Positions 1-11,362 of a DNA stretch of 64,000 nt are shown piece by piece. The notes under the pieces were generated by a model. That model was given only the letters and a program-made list of their open reading frames with translations, was not told the origin of the DNA and made no database searches. Numbering within the stretch: position 1 is the first letter of the stretch; each line of letters begins with the position of its first letter. Origin of the DNA: Sphingomonas sp. LM7 (lineage in GTDB: Bacteria; Pseudomonadota; Alphaproteobacteria; Sphingomonadales; Sphingomonadaceae); contig NZ_CP019511.1 in the NCBI RefSeq assembly GCF_002002925.1, forward strand, positions 3,882,501 through 3,946,500. Direction: 5' to 3'. The translations under genes and the position numbers were made by a program.

Positions 1-2045
<2,045 letters not shown>

Positions 2046-2194
2046 CTCACCATCAATGACAGCTCTGGATAACCTCCAGCGTTCGTCGCTTGATCGGATG
2101 ATCATCTACAGCTCGCAATTACACCGGTGCACGGTATCGATTTGAACCCGAATTTGCGCTCAGGATGTCCTTGGACATCCCACACGGGCTCCAT

Positions 2195-2312
2195 TGCCTG
2201 GTGGCTATGGCGTCTGTGAACCACCCGATCCCATCCCGAACTCGGCCGTGAAACCAGACTGCGCCGATGGTACTATCGCTCAAGCGATGGAAGAGTAGGT
2301 CGTCGCCAGGCA
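2195..2312 (+). rRNA. rrf: 5S ribosomal RNA
   Basis: The 5' TGCCTGGTGGCTATGGCG and the 3' GTCGCCAGGCA pair as the terminal helix. Between them lies the conserved ACCCGATCCCATCCCGAACTC core. The length of about 118 bases fits. It follows 23S after a spacer of about 150 bases, as in alphaproteobacterial operons. Confidence 0.95.
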
Positions 2313-2409
2313 TTGAAGCCCGTGTGCGCGCAAATCCAAATTCTCGAAAAACCCATTCACAACGTCAGATCGCACAAGCGCTCCGGCGCTCGACTGGCAA
2401 ATCAATTGC

Positions 2410-2486
<77 letters not shown>

Positions 2487-2491
2487 AACAC

Positions 2492-2525
2492 AAAAGCCCG
2501 CCTGGCTAACCCCTCGCGGGCTTTT
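2492..2525 (+). terminator. Rho-independent terminator of the rRNA operon
   Basis: AAAAGCCCGC (2492-2501) and GCGGGCTTTT (2516-2525) form a 10-bp perfect stem around a 14-base loop. The 3' arm ends in a run of T. It begins five bases after the CCA end of the initiator tRNA, so it closes the rRNA operon. Confidence 0.9.
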
Positions 2526-2834
2526 CTGCGTCTAAAACGCAGCGCCCCAGGAATCGCGGGCGAAGTCGCACCTCCGTCGTCGGAGGCCGCGAAACTGTCC
2601 TGCTTTCGGACGCAAACCGATCCCCGTTCCCCTCCGGCGCAAAGGCAACGCGCAGATTATCCACAGATAATCGCACGAAATGTCCGAACCCGGCACAAGT
2701 CCATTGAGCGGCGCAACGTTGCTGTCATGATCGCCGCTTAGCCAAGCGCCAGTTCCAGAGTCTCCCGTATCGCGCTGCCTTCGTCGCGGGTGCCAGTCCG
2801 GCCCTCGTGATCGCTGACAAACAGAGGATCGATC
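2526..2834. other. Intergenic region between the rRNA operon and the RTX nuclease
   Basis: About 309 bases with no convincing ORF. The last bases before the downstream ATG contain an AGAGGA ribosome-binding site. The promoter of the secreted nuclease is presumably here, but no clear consensus boxes were seen. Confidence 0.5.
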
Positions 2835-5800
2835 ATGGCCGTCAACGTGTTCATCAACGAATTCCACTATGACAATGCCGGCGCCGACACCGGCGAGTTC
2901 GTCGAGATCGCAGGCGCCGCTGGCACCGATCTCACGGGCTGGAAGATCGTTCTGTACAATGGCGCGAACGGGAACAGCTACGACACCGACGCGCTGAGCG
3001 GCACGATCCCGAACCAGCAGAACGGCTTCGGCACCGTCCGCATCACCTATCCGACCGACGGCATCCAGAACGGCGCCCCCGACGGCATCGCGCTGGTCGA
3101 TCCGAACGGCGTCGTCGTCCAGTTCCTCAGCTATGAAGGCACGATGGTCGCCAATAACGGTCCGGCCGCGGGGATGACCAGCACCAGCATCGGCGTCAGC
3201 GAATCTGGCTCGGCCAGCGGCACCTCGGTCGGTCTTGTCGGGAGCGGTACCACGGCGGCGGATTTCAGCTGGGCGCTGATCCCCGACGACACGCCCGGTG
3301 GCGTCAATGCCGGTCAGGCCTTTGGCGGCGTAGCACCGCCCCAGCCGGGCACGCTCGCCATCGCCGACGCGACCATTGTGGAAGGCAATAGCGGCGCGCA
3401 CGATATCGTCTTTACGGTCACGCGTGCCGATGGCAGCGCCGGCGCGGTCTCGGCGGCCTGGACGGTCAATTTCGGCAGCGCCGATGCAGGCGATTTCGCC
3501 GCCTTCACTGCCACCGGGACGGTGAGCTTCGCCGACGGCGCGACCGGTGCGGAAATCCGCCTGCCGGTGCAGGGCGACACCGCCTTCGAAGGCGATGAGA
3601 GCTTCACCGTGACGCTGAGCAACCCGCAGGGCGGCGTAGCGCTGGGCGATGCGAGCGCGACCGGCACGATCACCAATGACGATGCCGCGCCGCCCGCGCC
3701 CGTTGCCAATGTCTTCATCAACGAGATCCACTACGACAATGCCGGCACCGATGCCGGCGAAGCGATCGAGATCGCCGGTGTCGCGGGCACCGATCTCAGC
3801 GGCTACAAGCTGGTCCTCTACAACGGCAGCAACACCCCGGATTCCGCACCCACTTATGGCAGCGCGACCAATCTGTCGGGCGTAATCGACGACGAGGGCA
3901 CTGGCTTCGGCACCGTGTCGTTCAGCTATCCGCGCGACGGTCTGCAGAACGGTGTCTCGGACGGCGTCGCGCTGATTGCGCCCGACGGCAGCGTGGTCCA
4001 ACTGATTTCGTGGGAAGGCGTCTTCACGGCAGCCGCCGGCACCGCTGCCGGCGGACTGACCAGCACCGATATCGGGGTTGCCGAGGATTCGGCCTCGCCA
4101 CTGGGCTTCTCGCTCCAGCTCAAGGGCAGCGGCTCGAGCGCTGCAGATTTCAGCTGGGCGCCTGCTTCGGACGACAGCTTCGGCACGCTCAACGAAGGCC
4201 AGACCTTCCTGCCGACCACCGGCACCAGCTATATCCGCATGGGCGATGCCAAGGTTGTCGAGGGCGACAGCGGCACGTCCAACCTCGTCTTCACCGTCAA
4301 CCGCGCCGGCGGCAGCGCGCTCGCCGCCTCCGTCCAATACAGCATCAATCTCGACGGCACCGCGACGGCGGATGACCTCGCGCCCGGCGCGGTCCTCGCC
4401 GGCACGATCAGCTTCGCCCCCGGCGAATTCTCCAAGCAGATCATCGTGCCAGTGAAGGGCGACACGGTGGGCGAGCCCAACGAAACGCTGTCGGTCACGC
4501 TCGGCGCGACCACCGGCGACGTCGTCATCAACGATGGCGCCGCGACCGGCACGATCACCAATGACGATCCCATTGCGCTGACGATCGGCCAGATCCAGGG
4601 CGCGGGCCATGTCTCGGCCTATGTCAACCAGACGGTGGTCACCACCGGCATCGTCACTGCAGTCGATACCAATGGTTTCTACCTCCAGTCGGCAGTCGGT
4701 GACGGTGACGCGCGCACTTCCGACGCAGTGTTCGTCTTTACCAATACCGCCCCCGGCGTGCTGGTGGGCGACGGCATCTCGGTACGCGGCTCGGTCGCCG
4801 AATTTGCCGGCAGCACCGCCAGCCTCAGCCTCACCGAGATCGTTTCGCCGACAGTTACTGTCGAGAGCCATGGCAACGCGCTCCCCGCTGCGATCCTGAT
4901 CGGCTCGGGCGGTCTGCTGCCCCCGGCCGAGGCGATCGATAATGACGGCCTCACCAGCTATGATCCCGCCACCGACGGCATCGACTTCTGGGAATCGCTG
5001 GAGGGCATGCGCGTCACGATCGACGCCCCGCAAGTGGTGTCGAACACCAGCGAGTTCGGCGAGACCGACGTGGTCGCCTCGCGTGGCGAAGGCGCGACCG
5101 GGGTCAATGATCGCGGTGGCATCACGATCTCGCCGGGCAGCCAGGGCGTGCCCGACTATAATCCCGAGAAGATCCAGATCGACGACGACAGCGGTATCTT
5201 CGCCGGCTTCACTCCGGGCTATACGATCGGCGACCAGCTGAGCAGCGTCACCGGCGTGGTCAATTATGCTTTCGACAATTACGAAGTGATCGTCACTGAG
5301 GCTGTGACCGTCACCAAGGACGAGACGCTGGTGCGCGAGGAGACCGCGCTGCGCGGCGACGCCAACAACCTGTCGATCGCGACCTACAACCTCGAAAATC
5401 TCGACAGCTCGGACAACAAGTTCGACGTACTGGCCAACGACATAGTCTACCATCTCGGCGCGCCCGACATCATCGCCGCGCAGGAAATCCAAGACGCCGA
5501 CGGCGCCGGTTCGGGCTCGAACCTGTCGGGCACCGTTACTGCGCAGGGCTTGATCGACGCGATCTACGCCACGTCGGGCAAGCGCTATGCCTATGTCGAG
5601 ATCGCGCCGACAACTGCGGGATCGACCGGCGGCGAAGGCGGCGGCAACATTCGCAACGGCTATTTCTACAATATTGACCGCGTGTCCTATATCGAAGGCA
5701 GCGCTGCGCTGATCGACGGGGCAGCGTATAACGGCACGCGCAAGCCGCTGGTCGCGCAGTTCGCCTTTGCCGGGCAGACGATCACGGCGATCAACGTCCA

Positions 5801-7463
5801 CTTCACGTCGCGCCTCGGTAGTGATCCGCTTTGGGGCGACAACCAGCCGGCGAACGACGCAGGCGATTCGGCCCGTACTGCGCAGGCGGCGGGGGTGAAG
5901 GCATGGGTGCAGGCGCATCTCGCCGACGATCCCTCGCTCAACATCGCGCTGCTCGGCGACTGGAACGGCTTCTATTTCGAGAATGCTCAGACCCAGCTCA
6001 CCGATCCGAGCCAGGGCGGAGTGTTCACCAACCTCGCCACGCTCCTCCCCGAGGAGGAGCGCTACAGCTACATGTTCAACGGCAATGCCCAACTGATCGA
6101 CAATATCCTGGTGACCGGCGGGCTGGTGACCGGCGCGCAATATGATGCGGTGCATCTCAACGCCGAGTTCAGCGGCAGCCGCGCCACCGATCACGATTCG
6201 CAGGTCGCGCTGCTCCGGCTCGGCGCCGCGCCGAAGGATGTCGTGCTTAGCAACGCCAGCGTCGCCGAGAACCTGTCCGCGGGCAGCGTGGTCGGCACGG
6301 TCTCGGCGACCGACACCGCCAACGACACGCTCAGCTATTCGCTGGTCGATAATGCCGGCGGCCTTTTCGTCATAAACGCGGCAACCGGCGTGATCACCAC
6401 CACCGCGCCGCTCAACTTCGAAGCGATCGCATCGTATAATGTCGTCGCCAAGGTTACCGACAGCGGCGGACTCAGCGTCCAGCAGGGCTTCGTCATCAAG
6501 GTGACCGACGTCAACGAAGCCCCGGTCGCGACTGCGAATTCGGTCGCAGTCAATGAGGACGCGACCACTGCGAACCTGTGGACAACGCTGCTCGCCAACG
6601 ACAGCGATCCCGATGCCGGTCAGACCCAGACGCTGAAGATCACCGCAGTCGACACCAGCGGTACGCTGGGAAGCGTGGTGTTCGATGCCACCACCAAGAC
6701 GCTGAAATACGTCGCCGACAATGACGCGTTCGACGCGCTGGCGCCGGGCGCCAAGCAAGTCGATATCTTCACCTACACCGTCACCGACGCCAACGGCCTG
6801 ACGAGCACCGCGACGGTCAGCGTTACGGTCACCGGCATCGCCGATGGCGTGACGCGTAACGGCACCTACAATAGCGAGACGATCAACGGCACTGCGGGCG
6901 AGGATCGCCTGTGGGGCGGCGGGCTCGGCAACGATACGCTGAACGGCCTGGGCGGCCATGACTGGCTGTCGGGTGGTCTCGGCAACGACAGGATCGACGG
7001 CGGCGACGGCAACGACGTGCTGTTCGGGAATCTCGGCGATGACACGCTGATGGGCGGCAACGGCAAGGACGGGCTGTTCGGCAGCTATGGCTATGACAAG
7101 CTGTGGGGTGGGGCGGGCGCCGACACCTTCCACTTCGGCGCGACCTTCGGCGACGACACGGTCTACGACTTCGACACCGCCGAAGACCGGATCATCCTCG
7201 ACGACGGCATCGCCGTGACGCGCACGCGGGTGCAGGACGTCAACGGCGACGGGCTCAACGATCTGGTCCTCACGTTCAGCGTCGGCAGCGCCACGCTGCT
7301 CGGGGTCGGCAACGCCAGCCAGGTCAAATATGCCGCGCCGGATTATTATTCGGCGCACCAGCCGGGCCTGGACGGAAGCCTCGAAGGGGTCATCGATGCG
7401 TCGAGCTTCGCCGTGAGCGCGGGCCGGGCATTCAACGAGCCGTTGCTGGCCCACGGATTCTGA
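2835..7463 (+). CDS. Large RTX extracellular nuclease (lamin-tail, Calx-beta, endonuclease/exonuclease/phosphatase, cadherin-like, RTX)
   Basis: This 1542-residue protein is predicted to be an extracellular, calcium-dependent nuclease of the ExeM/NucH type. Domains in order are lamin-tail domain 1 (about 1-150), Calx-beta 1 (171-280), lamin-tail 2 (289-420), Calx-beta 2 (464-575), an OB-like segment (580-680), and the endonuclease/exonuclease/phosphatase domain (about 845-1130). Then come a cadherin-like repeat (1133-1240), a second cadherin/VCBS-like domain, and RTX nonapeptides such as GGLGNDTLNG (about 1353-1432). Catalytic-type motifs are ATYNLEN (near 848), LLGDWNGF (near 1040) and TDHDSQ (near 1117). 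There is no N-terminal signal peptide, as expected for a type I secretion substrate, and the transporter genes follow directly. The lamin-tail/Calx-beta pair is duplicated in tandem. DNA is the likely substrate, but this is inference. Confidence 0.9.
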   Translation: MAVNVFINEFHYDNAGADTGEFVEIAGAAGTDLTGWKIVLYNGANGNSYDTDALSGTIPNQQNGFGTVRITYPTDGIQNGAPDGIALVDPNGVVVQFLSYEGTMVANNGPAAGMTSTSIGVSESGSASGTSVGLVGSGTTAADFSWALIPDDTPGGVNAGQAFGGVAPPQPGTLAIADATIVEGNSGAHDIVFTVTRADGSAGAVSAAWTVNFGSADAGDFAAFTATGTVSFADGATGAEIRLPVQGDTAFEGDESFTVTLSNPQGGVALGDASATGTITNDDAAPPAPVANVFINEIHYDNAGTDAGEAIEIAGVAGTDLSGYKLVLYNGSNTPDSAPTYGSATNLSGVIDDEGTGFGTVSFSYPRDGLQNGVSDGVALIAPDGSVVQLISWEGVFTAAAGTAAGGLTSTDIGVAEDSASPLGFSLQLKGSGSSAADFSWAPASDDSFGTLNEGQTFLPTTGTSYIRMGDAKVVEGDSGTSNLVFTVNRAGGSALAASVQYSINLDGTATADDLAPGAVLAGTISFAPGEFSKQIIVPVKGDTVGEPNETLSVTLGATTGDVVINDGAATGTITNDDPIALTIGQIQGAGHVSAYVNQTVVTTGIVTAVDTNGFYLQSAVGDGDARTSDAVFVFTNTAPGVLVGDGISVRGSVAEFAGSTASLSLTEIVSPTVTVESHGNALPAAILIGSGGLLPPAEAIDNDGLTSYDPATDGIDFWESLEGMRVTIDAPQVVSNTSEFGETDVVASRGEGATGVNDRGGITISPGSQGVPDYNPEKIQIDDDSGIFAGFTPGYTIGDQLSSVTGVVNYAFDNYEVIVTEAVTVTKDETLVREETALRGDANNLSIATYNLENLDSSDNKFDVLANDIVYHLGAPDIIAAQEIQDADGAGSGSNLSGTVTAQGLIDAIYATSGKRYAYVEIAPTTAGSTGGEGGGNIRNGYFYNIDRVSYIEGSAALIDGAAYNGTRKPLVAQFAFAGQTITAINVHFTSRLGSDPLWGDNQPANDAGDSARTAQAAGVKAWVQAHLADDPSLNIALLGDWNGFYFENAQTQLTDPSQGGVFTNLATLLPEEERYSYMFNGNAQLIDNILVTGGLVTGAQYDAVHLNAEFSGSRATDHDSQVALLRLGAAPKDVVLSNASVAENLSAGSVVGTVSATDTANDTLSYSLVDNAGGLFVINAATGVITTTAPLNFEAIASYNVVAKVTDSGGLSVQQGFVIKVTDVNEAPVATANSVAVNEDATTANLWTTLLANDSDPDAGQTQTLKITAVDTSGTLGSVVFDATTKTLKYVADNDAFDALAPGAKQVDIFTYTVTDANGLTSTATVSVTVTGIADGVTRNGTYNSETINGTAGEDRLWGGGLGNDTLNGLGGHDWLSGGLGNDRIDGGDGNDVLFGNLGDDTLMGGNGKDGLFGSYGYDKLWGGAGADTFHFGATFGDDTVYDFDTAEDRIILDDGIAVTRTRVQDVNGDGLNDLVLTFSVGSATLLGVGNASQVKYAAPDYYSAHQPGLDGSLEGVIDASSFAVSAGRAFNEPLLAHGF

Positions 7464-7498
7464 CCATTTGCCTAAGCTGAAGATCAGTATCAAAGTCG

Positions 7499-7527
7499 TA
7501 CCCCGTGACCGTACCGGTCGCGGGGTA
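7499..7527 (+). terminator. Hairpin between the nuclease and its transporter genes
   Basis: TACCCCGTGACC (7499-7510) pairs with GGTCGCGGGGTA (7516-7527) over 12 positions with one G-T wobble and a five-base loop. There is no strong T tract after it, so it may attenuate rather than fully stop transcription, or protect the upstream mRNA. It also contains the GTG at 7505, which makes that codon an unlikely start for the transporter. Confidence 0.6.
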
Positions 7528-7549
7528 TTGCTTGTCATGGGCCAATTTG

Positions 7550-9283
7550 ATGCGCGTTGAACGTCCTCTCGGTGCGCTGCGCGCCGCGCTTGCGCTGTGC
7601 CGGCGCCATTTCGTGTCCGCTGCAGCATTCAGCGCCCTGATCAACCTGCTCTACATCGTCCCTACTTTGTACATGCTGCAAGTCTATGACCGGGTCGTGC
7701 CGACGCACGGCGTGCAGACGCTCGCCTTCCTGACGATGGTGCTGCTGTTCGCACTGGCGACGCTGTCGCTGCTCGATCGCGTCCGCTCGCGGCTGCTGGT
7801 GCGCGCCGGCGTCCAGCTCGATGCCACGCTCGCCCCGCTGATCCTCGACGCGACATTGGGACGGCCCGACTTGCCCATCGCGCGCCAGGCGCTGCGCGAG
7901 TTCGACGTGATGCGCGGCACGTTGACCGGGCCCGGCATCCTCGCGCTTTTCGATGCGCCCTGGGTGCCGCTCTACATCCTGGTCTGCTTCATGGTGCATC
8001 CCTGGATCGGCGCGCTAGCGATCGCCGGCTGCGTGATCCTACCGCTGATCGCCTGGGCCAATGAACGCGCAACGCGCAGCCGGCTCGATCGCGCTCAGAT
8101 GATCGCCAGCGCGTCCTATGCCAATCAGGACGCGCTGCTTTCGTCGAGCGACAGTATCCGCGCGCTCGGTATGCGCCGCGCGATGGTCGCGCGTCAGTTG
8201 CGTCAGCGCGAGGCGATGCTCGCCGCGCAGACCGAGGCGAGCTTCGCCGCGGGCAGCTATCTCACCGCCACCAAATTCACCCGGCTTGCGCTTCAGTCGC
8301 TCGCGCTGGGGCTCGGCGCGTTGCTGGCCGTCGATAACCTCATTTCGGGTGGCGCAATCTTCGCGGCGTCCTTCCTGATCGCGCGCGCGCTCGCGCCGAT
8401 CGAGCAGCTGATCGGCACCTGGAAGACGATTGTGCAGGCGCAGCAGAGCTACGCCAGCCTCAACACGCTGCTCGAAGGCAGCGTTGCCCAGCCTGAGCCG
8501 ACTCGCCTGCCGCCGCCGCAGGGCGCAATCGTGCTGGAAGGCGTGACCGTGCTCAACGATGCGCGCGACGGCGCGATCCTCAGTGCGGTATCGCTGCGTA
8601 TCGAACCCGGCGAAGTTGTGGCGATCGTCGGCCCCAGCGGGGCCGGGAAATCGACGCTTGCGCGCACCATCGCCGGGGCGCTGCCGCCCGATCGCGGCAC
8701 GATCCGCCTCGACGGCGCCGACACGCGTGATTGGGATCCCGAGCAGCTTGCCCGCCATATCGGCTATCTGCCGCAGGATTCGGCGCTGTTCGCCGGAACG
8801 GTTGCGGAGAATATCGCGCGCTTCGCCGGCGAACTGGGCGAGGATCGCGCCACCGTCGATACCGCCGTCGTCGCCGCCGCGGGGAAGGTCGGCGCCGATC
8901 CGCTGATCCGGCGCCTGCCGAGCGGCTATGACCATGTGCTCAAGCTTGGCGGACGTGGCGTCTCGGCCGGGCAGGCGCAGCGCATCGCGCTCGCTCGCGC
9001 AGTCTATGGCGATCCGCGCATCTTGATACTTGACGAGCCCAACGCCCATCTCGACAGCGAAGGCGATGCCGCGCTGGCCGCCGCGCTGGCGGTGCTCAAG
9101 GAAGAGGGGCGCACCATCCTGATCGTCTCGCACAAGCTCGGCATACTGCCGGTGGTCGACAAGATGCTGGTGCTGCGCGATGGCCGCGCGGAAATCTACG
9201 GCCCTCGCGACGAAGTACTTCCCAAGATCGCACCGCCCAATTTGCGGCGCGTCCCGTCCCCCACCGCGAAGGCAAGCGGATGA
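7550..9283 (+). CDS. Type I secretion ABC transporter (permease-ATPase, PrtD family)
   Basis: The 577-residue inner-membrane half-transporter fuses a membrane domain to an ABC ATPase. It should energise export of the RTX nuclease encoded just upstream. Several hydrophobic segments fill the first 300 residues or so. The ATPase has Walker A GPSGAGKST near residue 360, signature VSAGQAQRIALARA near 470 and Walker B ILILDEPNAHLD. The SAGQ form of the signature fits the PrtD/LipB group. The ATG at 7550 (MRVERPLG) is chosen because the upstream GTG at 7505 lies inside a hairpin and adds a poorly fitting extension. The stop overlaps the next start as ATGA. No C39 peptidase domain is present, in line with C-terminal RTX signals that are not cleaved. 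Confidence 0.93.
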   Translation: MRVERPLGALRAALALCRRHFVSAAAFSALINLLYIVPTLYMLQVYDRVVPTHGVQTLAFLTMVLLFALATLSLLDRVRSRLLVRAGVQLDATLAPLILDATLGRPDLPIARQALREFDVMRGTLTGPGILALFDAPWVPLYILVCFMVHPWIGALAIAGCVILPLIAWANERATRSRLDRAQMIASASYANQDALLSSSDSIRALGMRRAMVARQLRQREAMLAAQTEASFAAGSYLTATKFTRLALQSLALGLGALLAVDNLISGGAIFAASFLIARALAPIEQLIGTWKTIVQAQQSYASLNTLLEGSVAQPEPTRLPPPQGAIVLEGVTVLNDARDGAILSAVSLRIEPGEVVAIVGPSGAGKSTLARTIAGALPPDRGTIRLDGADTRDWDPEQLARHIGYLPQDSALFAGTVAENIARFAGELGEDRATVDTAVVAAAGKVGADPLIRRLPSGYDHVLKLGGRGVSAGQAQRIALARAVYGDPRILILDEPNAHLDSEGDAALAAALAVLKEEGRTILIVSHKLGILPVVDKMLVLRDGRAEIYGPRDEVLPKIAPPNLRRVPSPTAKASG

Positions 9284-10641
9284 ACGCACCGATCCTCCTT
9301 CAGCCGACGGGTGTGGCGCTCGCAGCAGAGCCCGCAGGCGCCGATCCGCGCCACGACATCCGCACCGGCATGATCATTGCCGCCTTGTTCTTCGTCGTGT
9401 TCCTCGGCTGGGCAATGTTCGCGCGGCTCGATGCCGCCGCCTATGCGCCTGGGACGCTGGTCGTTTCGGGGCAGCGCCAGTCGGTCCAGCACCGCGATGG
9501 TGGCGTGGTGGGCAAGATCTATGTCCGCGAAGGCGAGCGCGTCGAGCGCGGGCAACTGGTGATGCAGCTCGCCGCGGCCGAGGTCCAGGCACAGGAGCGC
9601 GCGCTCGCCTCGCAGGCCATCCGGCTACTCACCCAGCGCGCGCGGCTCGAGGCCGAGCAGCTCGGCCGCAGCCAGATCGCTCAGCCGCGCGAGTTCGTGT
9701 CGCTCTCGCCCGAGGATCGCGCCGAGGCCGACAGCGCGATGCGCGCGCAGCAGGCCGAACTCCAGGCGCGCACTGCAGTGCTCTCCGCGCAGCGCGGTGC
9801 ACTCGGCCAGCGTGTCGCCCAGTCGGGTGAACAAGGCCGCGGCTATGGCGAGCAGACGGCGTCCGCTGCGGAGCAGCTTCGGTTGATTGAGGATCAGATT
9901 ACGGCACTGCGTCCTGTTGCCGAGAAGGGATTCGTCTCGCAGACGCGGATGCGCGAGCTTGAACGTGCCCGCGCAGAGCTCAAGGGCCAGCGCGGCCAGT
10001 ATAGTGCCAGCGTCGCCCAGACCCGCGGCGCCGCGCGCGAAAGCGAGATCCAGGTGCTCGAAGCCGAACGCAGCTTCCGCGAGCGCACCGTCGCCGACCT
10101 GCGCGATGTCGAGACCCGGCTGGGCGACGTCCTGCCGCGATGGACCGCGGCGCGCGACCAGCTGGAACGCACCGCGATCCGCGCATCGGCCACCGGCGCG
10201 GTGGTCGGGCTGTCGGTGTTCACTCCCGGCGGCGTGGTAGCGCCGGGGCAGAAGCTGATGGACATCGTCCCCGAACAGACTCCGCTGCTGATCCAGGCCC
10301 GCATAGCGCCCGAGGATGCCGACGATCTTGCGGTCGGTCAGCGCACCCTGGTCAAATTCTCCGGTCTGCATGAGCGCAGCCTGCCCGATCTGGAGGGCAG
10401 GCTCACCCGCCTGTCCGCGGACAGCTTCACCGACGAGAAGAGCGGGATGAGCTATTTCACCGGCGAGATCACCGTGCCGCGCGATCAGCTGCGGCTGATC
10501 CAGGACGTCCGCGGAAACGACTTCGCACTACGCGCCGGAATGCCGGTTCAGGTCCTGATCCCGCTGCGCAAGCGCACGGCGCTGGAATATGCACTGGAGC
10601 CGCTGCTCGGCAGCTTCTGGTCCTCGTTCCGCGAGCATTGA
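9280..10641 (+). CDS. HlyD-family periplasmic adaptor of the type I secretion system
   Basis: This 453-residue membrane fusion protein has a short cytoplasmic N-terminus and one membrane span (about 31-50, IIAALFFVVFLGWAMFARL). A lipoyl/barrel half-motif follows (VVGKIYVREGERVERGQLV), then a long Ala/Gln/Arg/Glu-rich coiled coil (about 95-300) and the second lipoyl half. It belongs to the PrtE/HlyD group that links the inner-membrane ABC protein to an outer-membrane TolC channel. It overlaps the ABC gene by four bases and so is translationally coupled. No TolC-like gene is in the window, so the outer-membrane partner must be encoded elsewhere. Confidence 0.92.
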   Translation: MNAPILLQPTGVALAAEPAGADPRHDIRTGMIIAALFFVVFLGWAMFARLDAAAYAPGTLVVSGQRQSVQHRDGGVVGKIYVREGERVERGQLVMQLAAAEVQAQERALASQAIRLLTQRARLEAEQLGRSQIAQPREFVSLSPEDRAEADSAMRAQQAELQARTAVLSAQRGALGQRVAQSGEQGRGYGEQTASAAEQLRLIEDQITALRPVAEKGFVSQTRMRELERARAELKGQRGQYSASVAQTRGAARESEIQVLEAERSFRERTVADLRDVETRLGDVLPRWTAARDQLERTAIRASATGAVVGLSVFTPGGVVAPGQKLMDIVPEQTPLLIQARIAPEDADDLAVGQRTLVKFSGLHERSLPDLEGRLTRLSADSFTDEKSGMSYFTGEITVPRDQLRLIQDVRGNDFALRAGMPVQVLIPLRKRTALEYALEPLLGSFWSSFREH

Positions 10642-10655
10642 GCCCAGCGTAGAGC

Positions 10656-11249
10656 TCAGTCGATCGGCCGCAGCCGCCCGATCAGCGCGCGCCCGGTCCG
10701 CACTTCGCGCGCAACGACGCCGGCGGTGAACCGCTCGATCACGCTGCGGGTGCGCCGCAACGGCGCCGAGGCGTCGCTGCGCGAGCCGGCGATCACGCCG
10801 CTGCCCCAGCCGTCCGCCAGCGCACGGACGCGCGACGCCAGCAGCGAGCGCTTGTCCTCACGCCCCAGCACGATCGACGGGAAGGGCAGGCGGGTGCGCG
10901 GCGAGGCGAAGGTGTCGAGCAGGCTCTCGACGCTCTCGCCCTCTTCCTCGATCGGATCGAAGAACAGCGCACCGGCGACTCGCGAGACATAAGGCGCCGG
11001 CGACAGCCGTGCCCACCACGCCGTCGCGAAGCAGCTTGCGCCTTCCGCGACCAGCAACACCGCACCTTCGGCCCGCGTCACCGCTTCGTCCAGCCGGACG
11101 CCGAGCAGGTTGCGCTCGGCAATCGTACCCGCGCGATAGGGGATGTGCGCCTGTGCCGGCCCGGCGAACAGATCGCGCCACGGTGCCGACGCAGCCGCCG
11201 AGATTTCAACGAGCGTGAGATTCGCGGGAAGAGCCAGCGCAGACGCCAT
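10656..11249 (-). CDS. RBBP9/YdeN-like alpha/beta hydrolase with degenerate active site
   Basis: The 197-residue protein follows the RBBP9/YdeN serine-hydrolase layout: a first strand, the nucleophile-elbow region LLVAEGASCFATAWWA (65-80), the segment ALFFDPIEEE, and the later LPFPSIVLGREDKRS stretch. Family members usually have an AHSLGC-type elbow here. This protein has AEGASC, with Gly where the Ser nucleophile would sit, and the usual GH-IN histidine region reads AGSRSDA. It may be catalytically inactive or use shifted residues. The start has a good GAAGGAG ribosome-binding site. It is convergent with the HlyD gene. The family call is moderately sure and the function is unknown. Confidence 0.65.
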   Translation of the reverse strand: MASALALPANLTLVEISAAASAPWRDLFAGPAQAHIPYRAGTIAERNLLGVRLDEAVTRAEGAVLLVAEGASCFATAWWARLSPAPYVSRVAGALFFDPIEEEGESVESLLDTFASPRTRLPFPSIVLGREDKRSLLASRVRALADGWGSGVIAGSRSDASAPLRRTRSVIERFTAGVVAREVRTGRALIGRLRPID

Positions 11250-11362
11250 GGATCCACTCCTTCAGCCAACGCACCAATCTATACCGCTGCGGATTTCCCC
11301 GCCAGCGGATTCTCCATCAACGCAGTGGGGATTCGGCCTGAAACGCGCTCATGCCACCGCCG

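Noticed and set aside
2532..7628. A 1698-codon minus-strand ORF opposite the RTX nuclease
   Set aside because: It is an antisense shadow caused by high GC and biased third positions. The plus strand has recognisable domains throughout; the minus frame has none.
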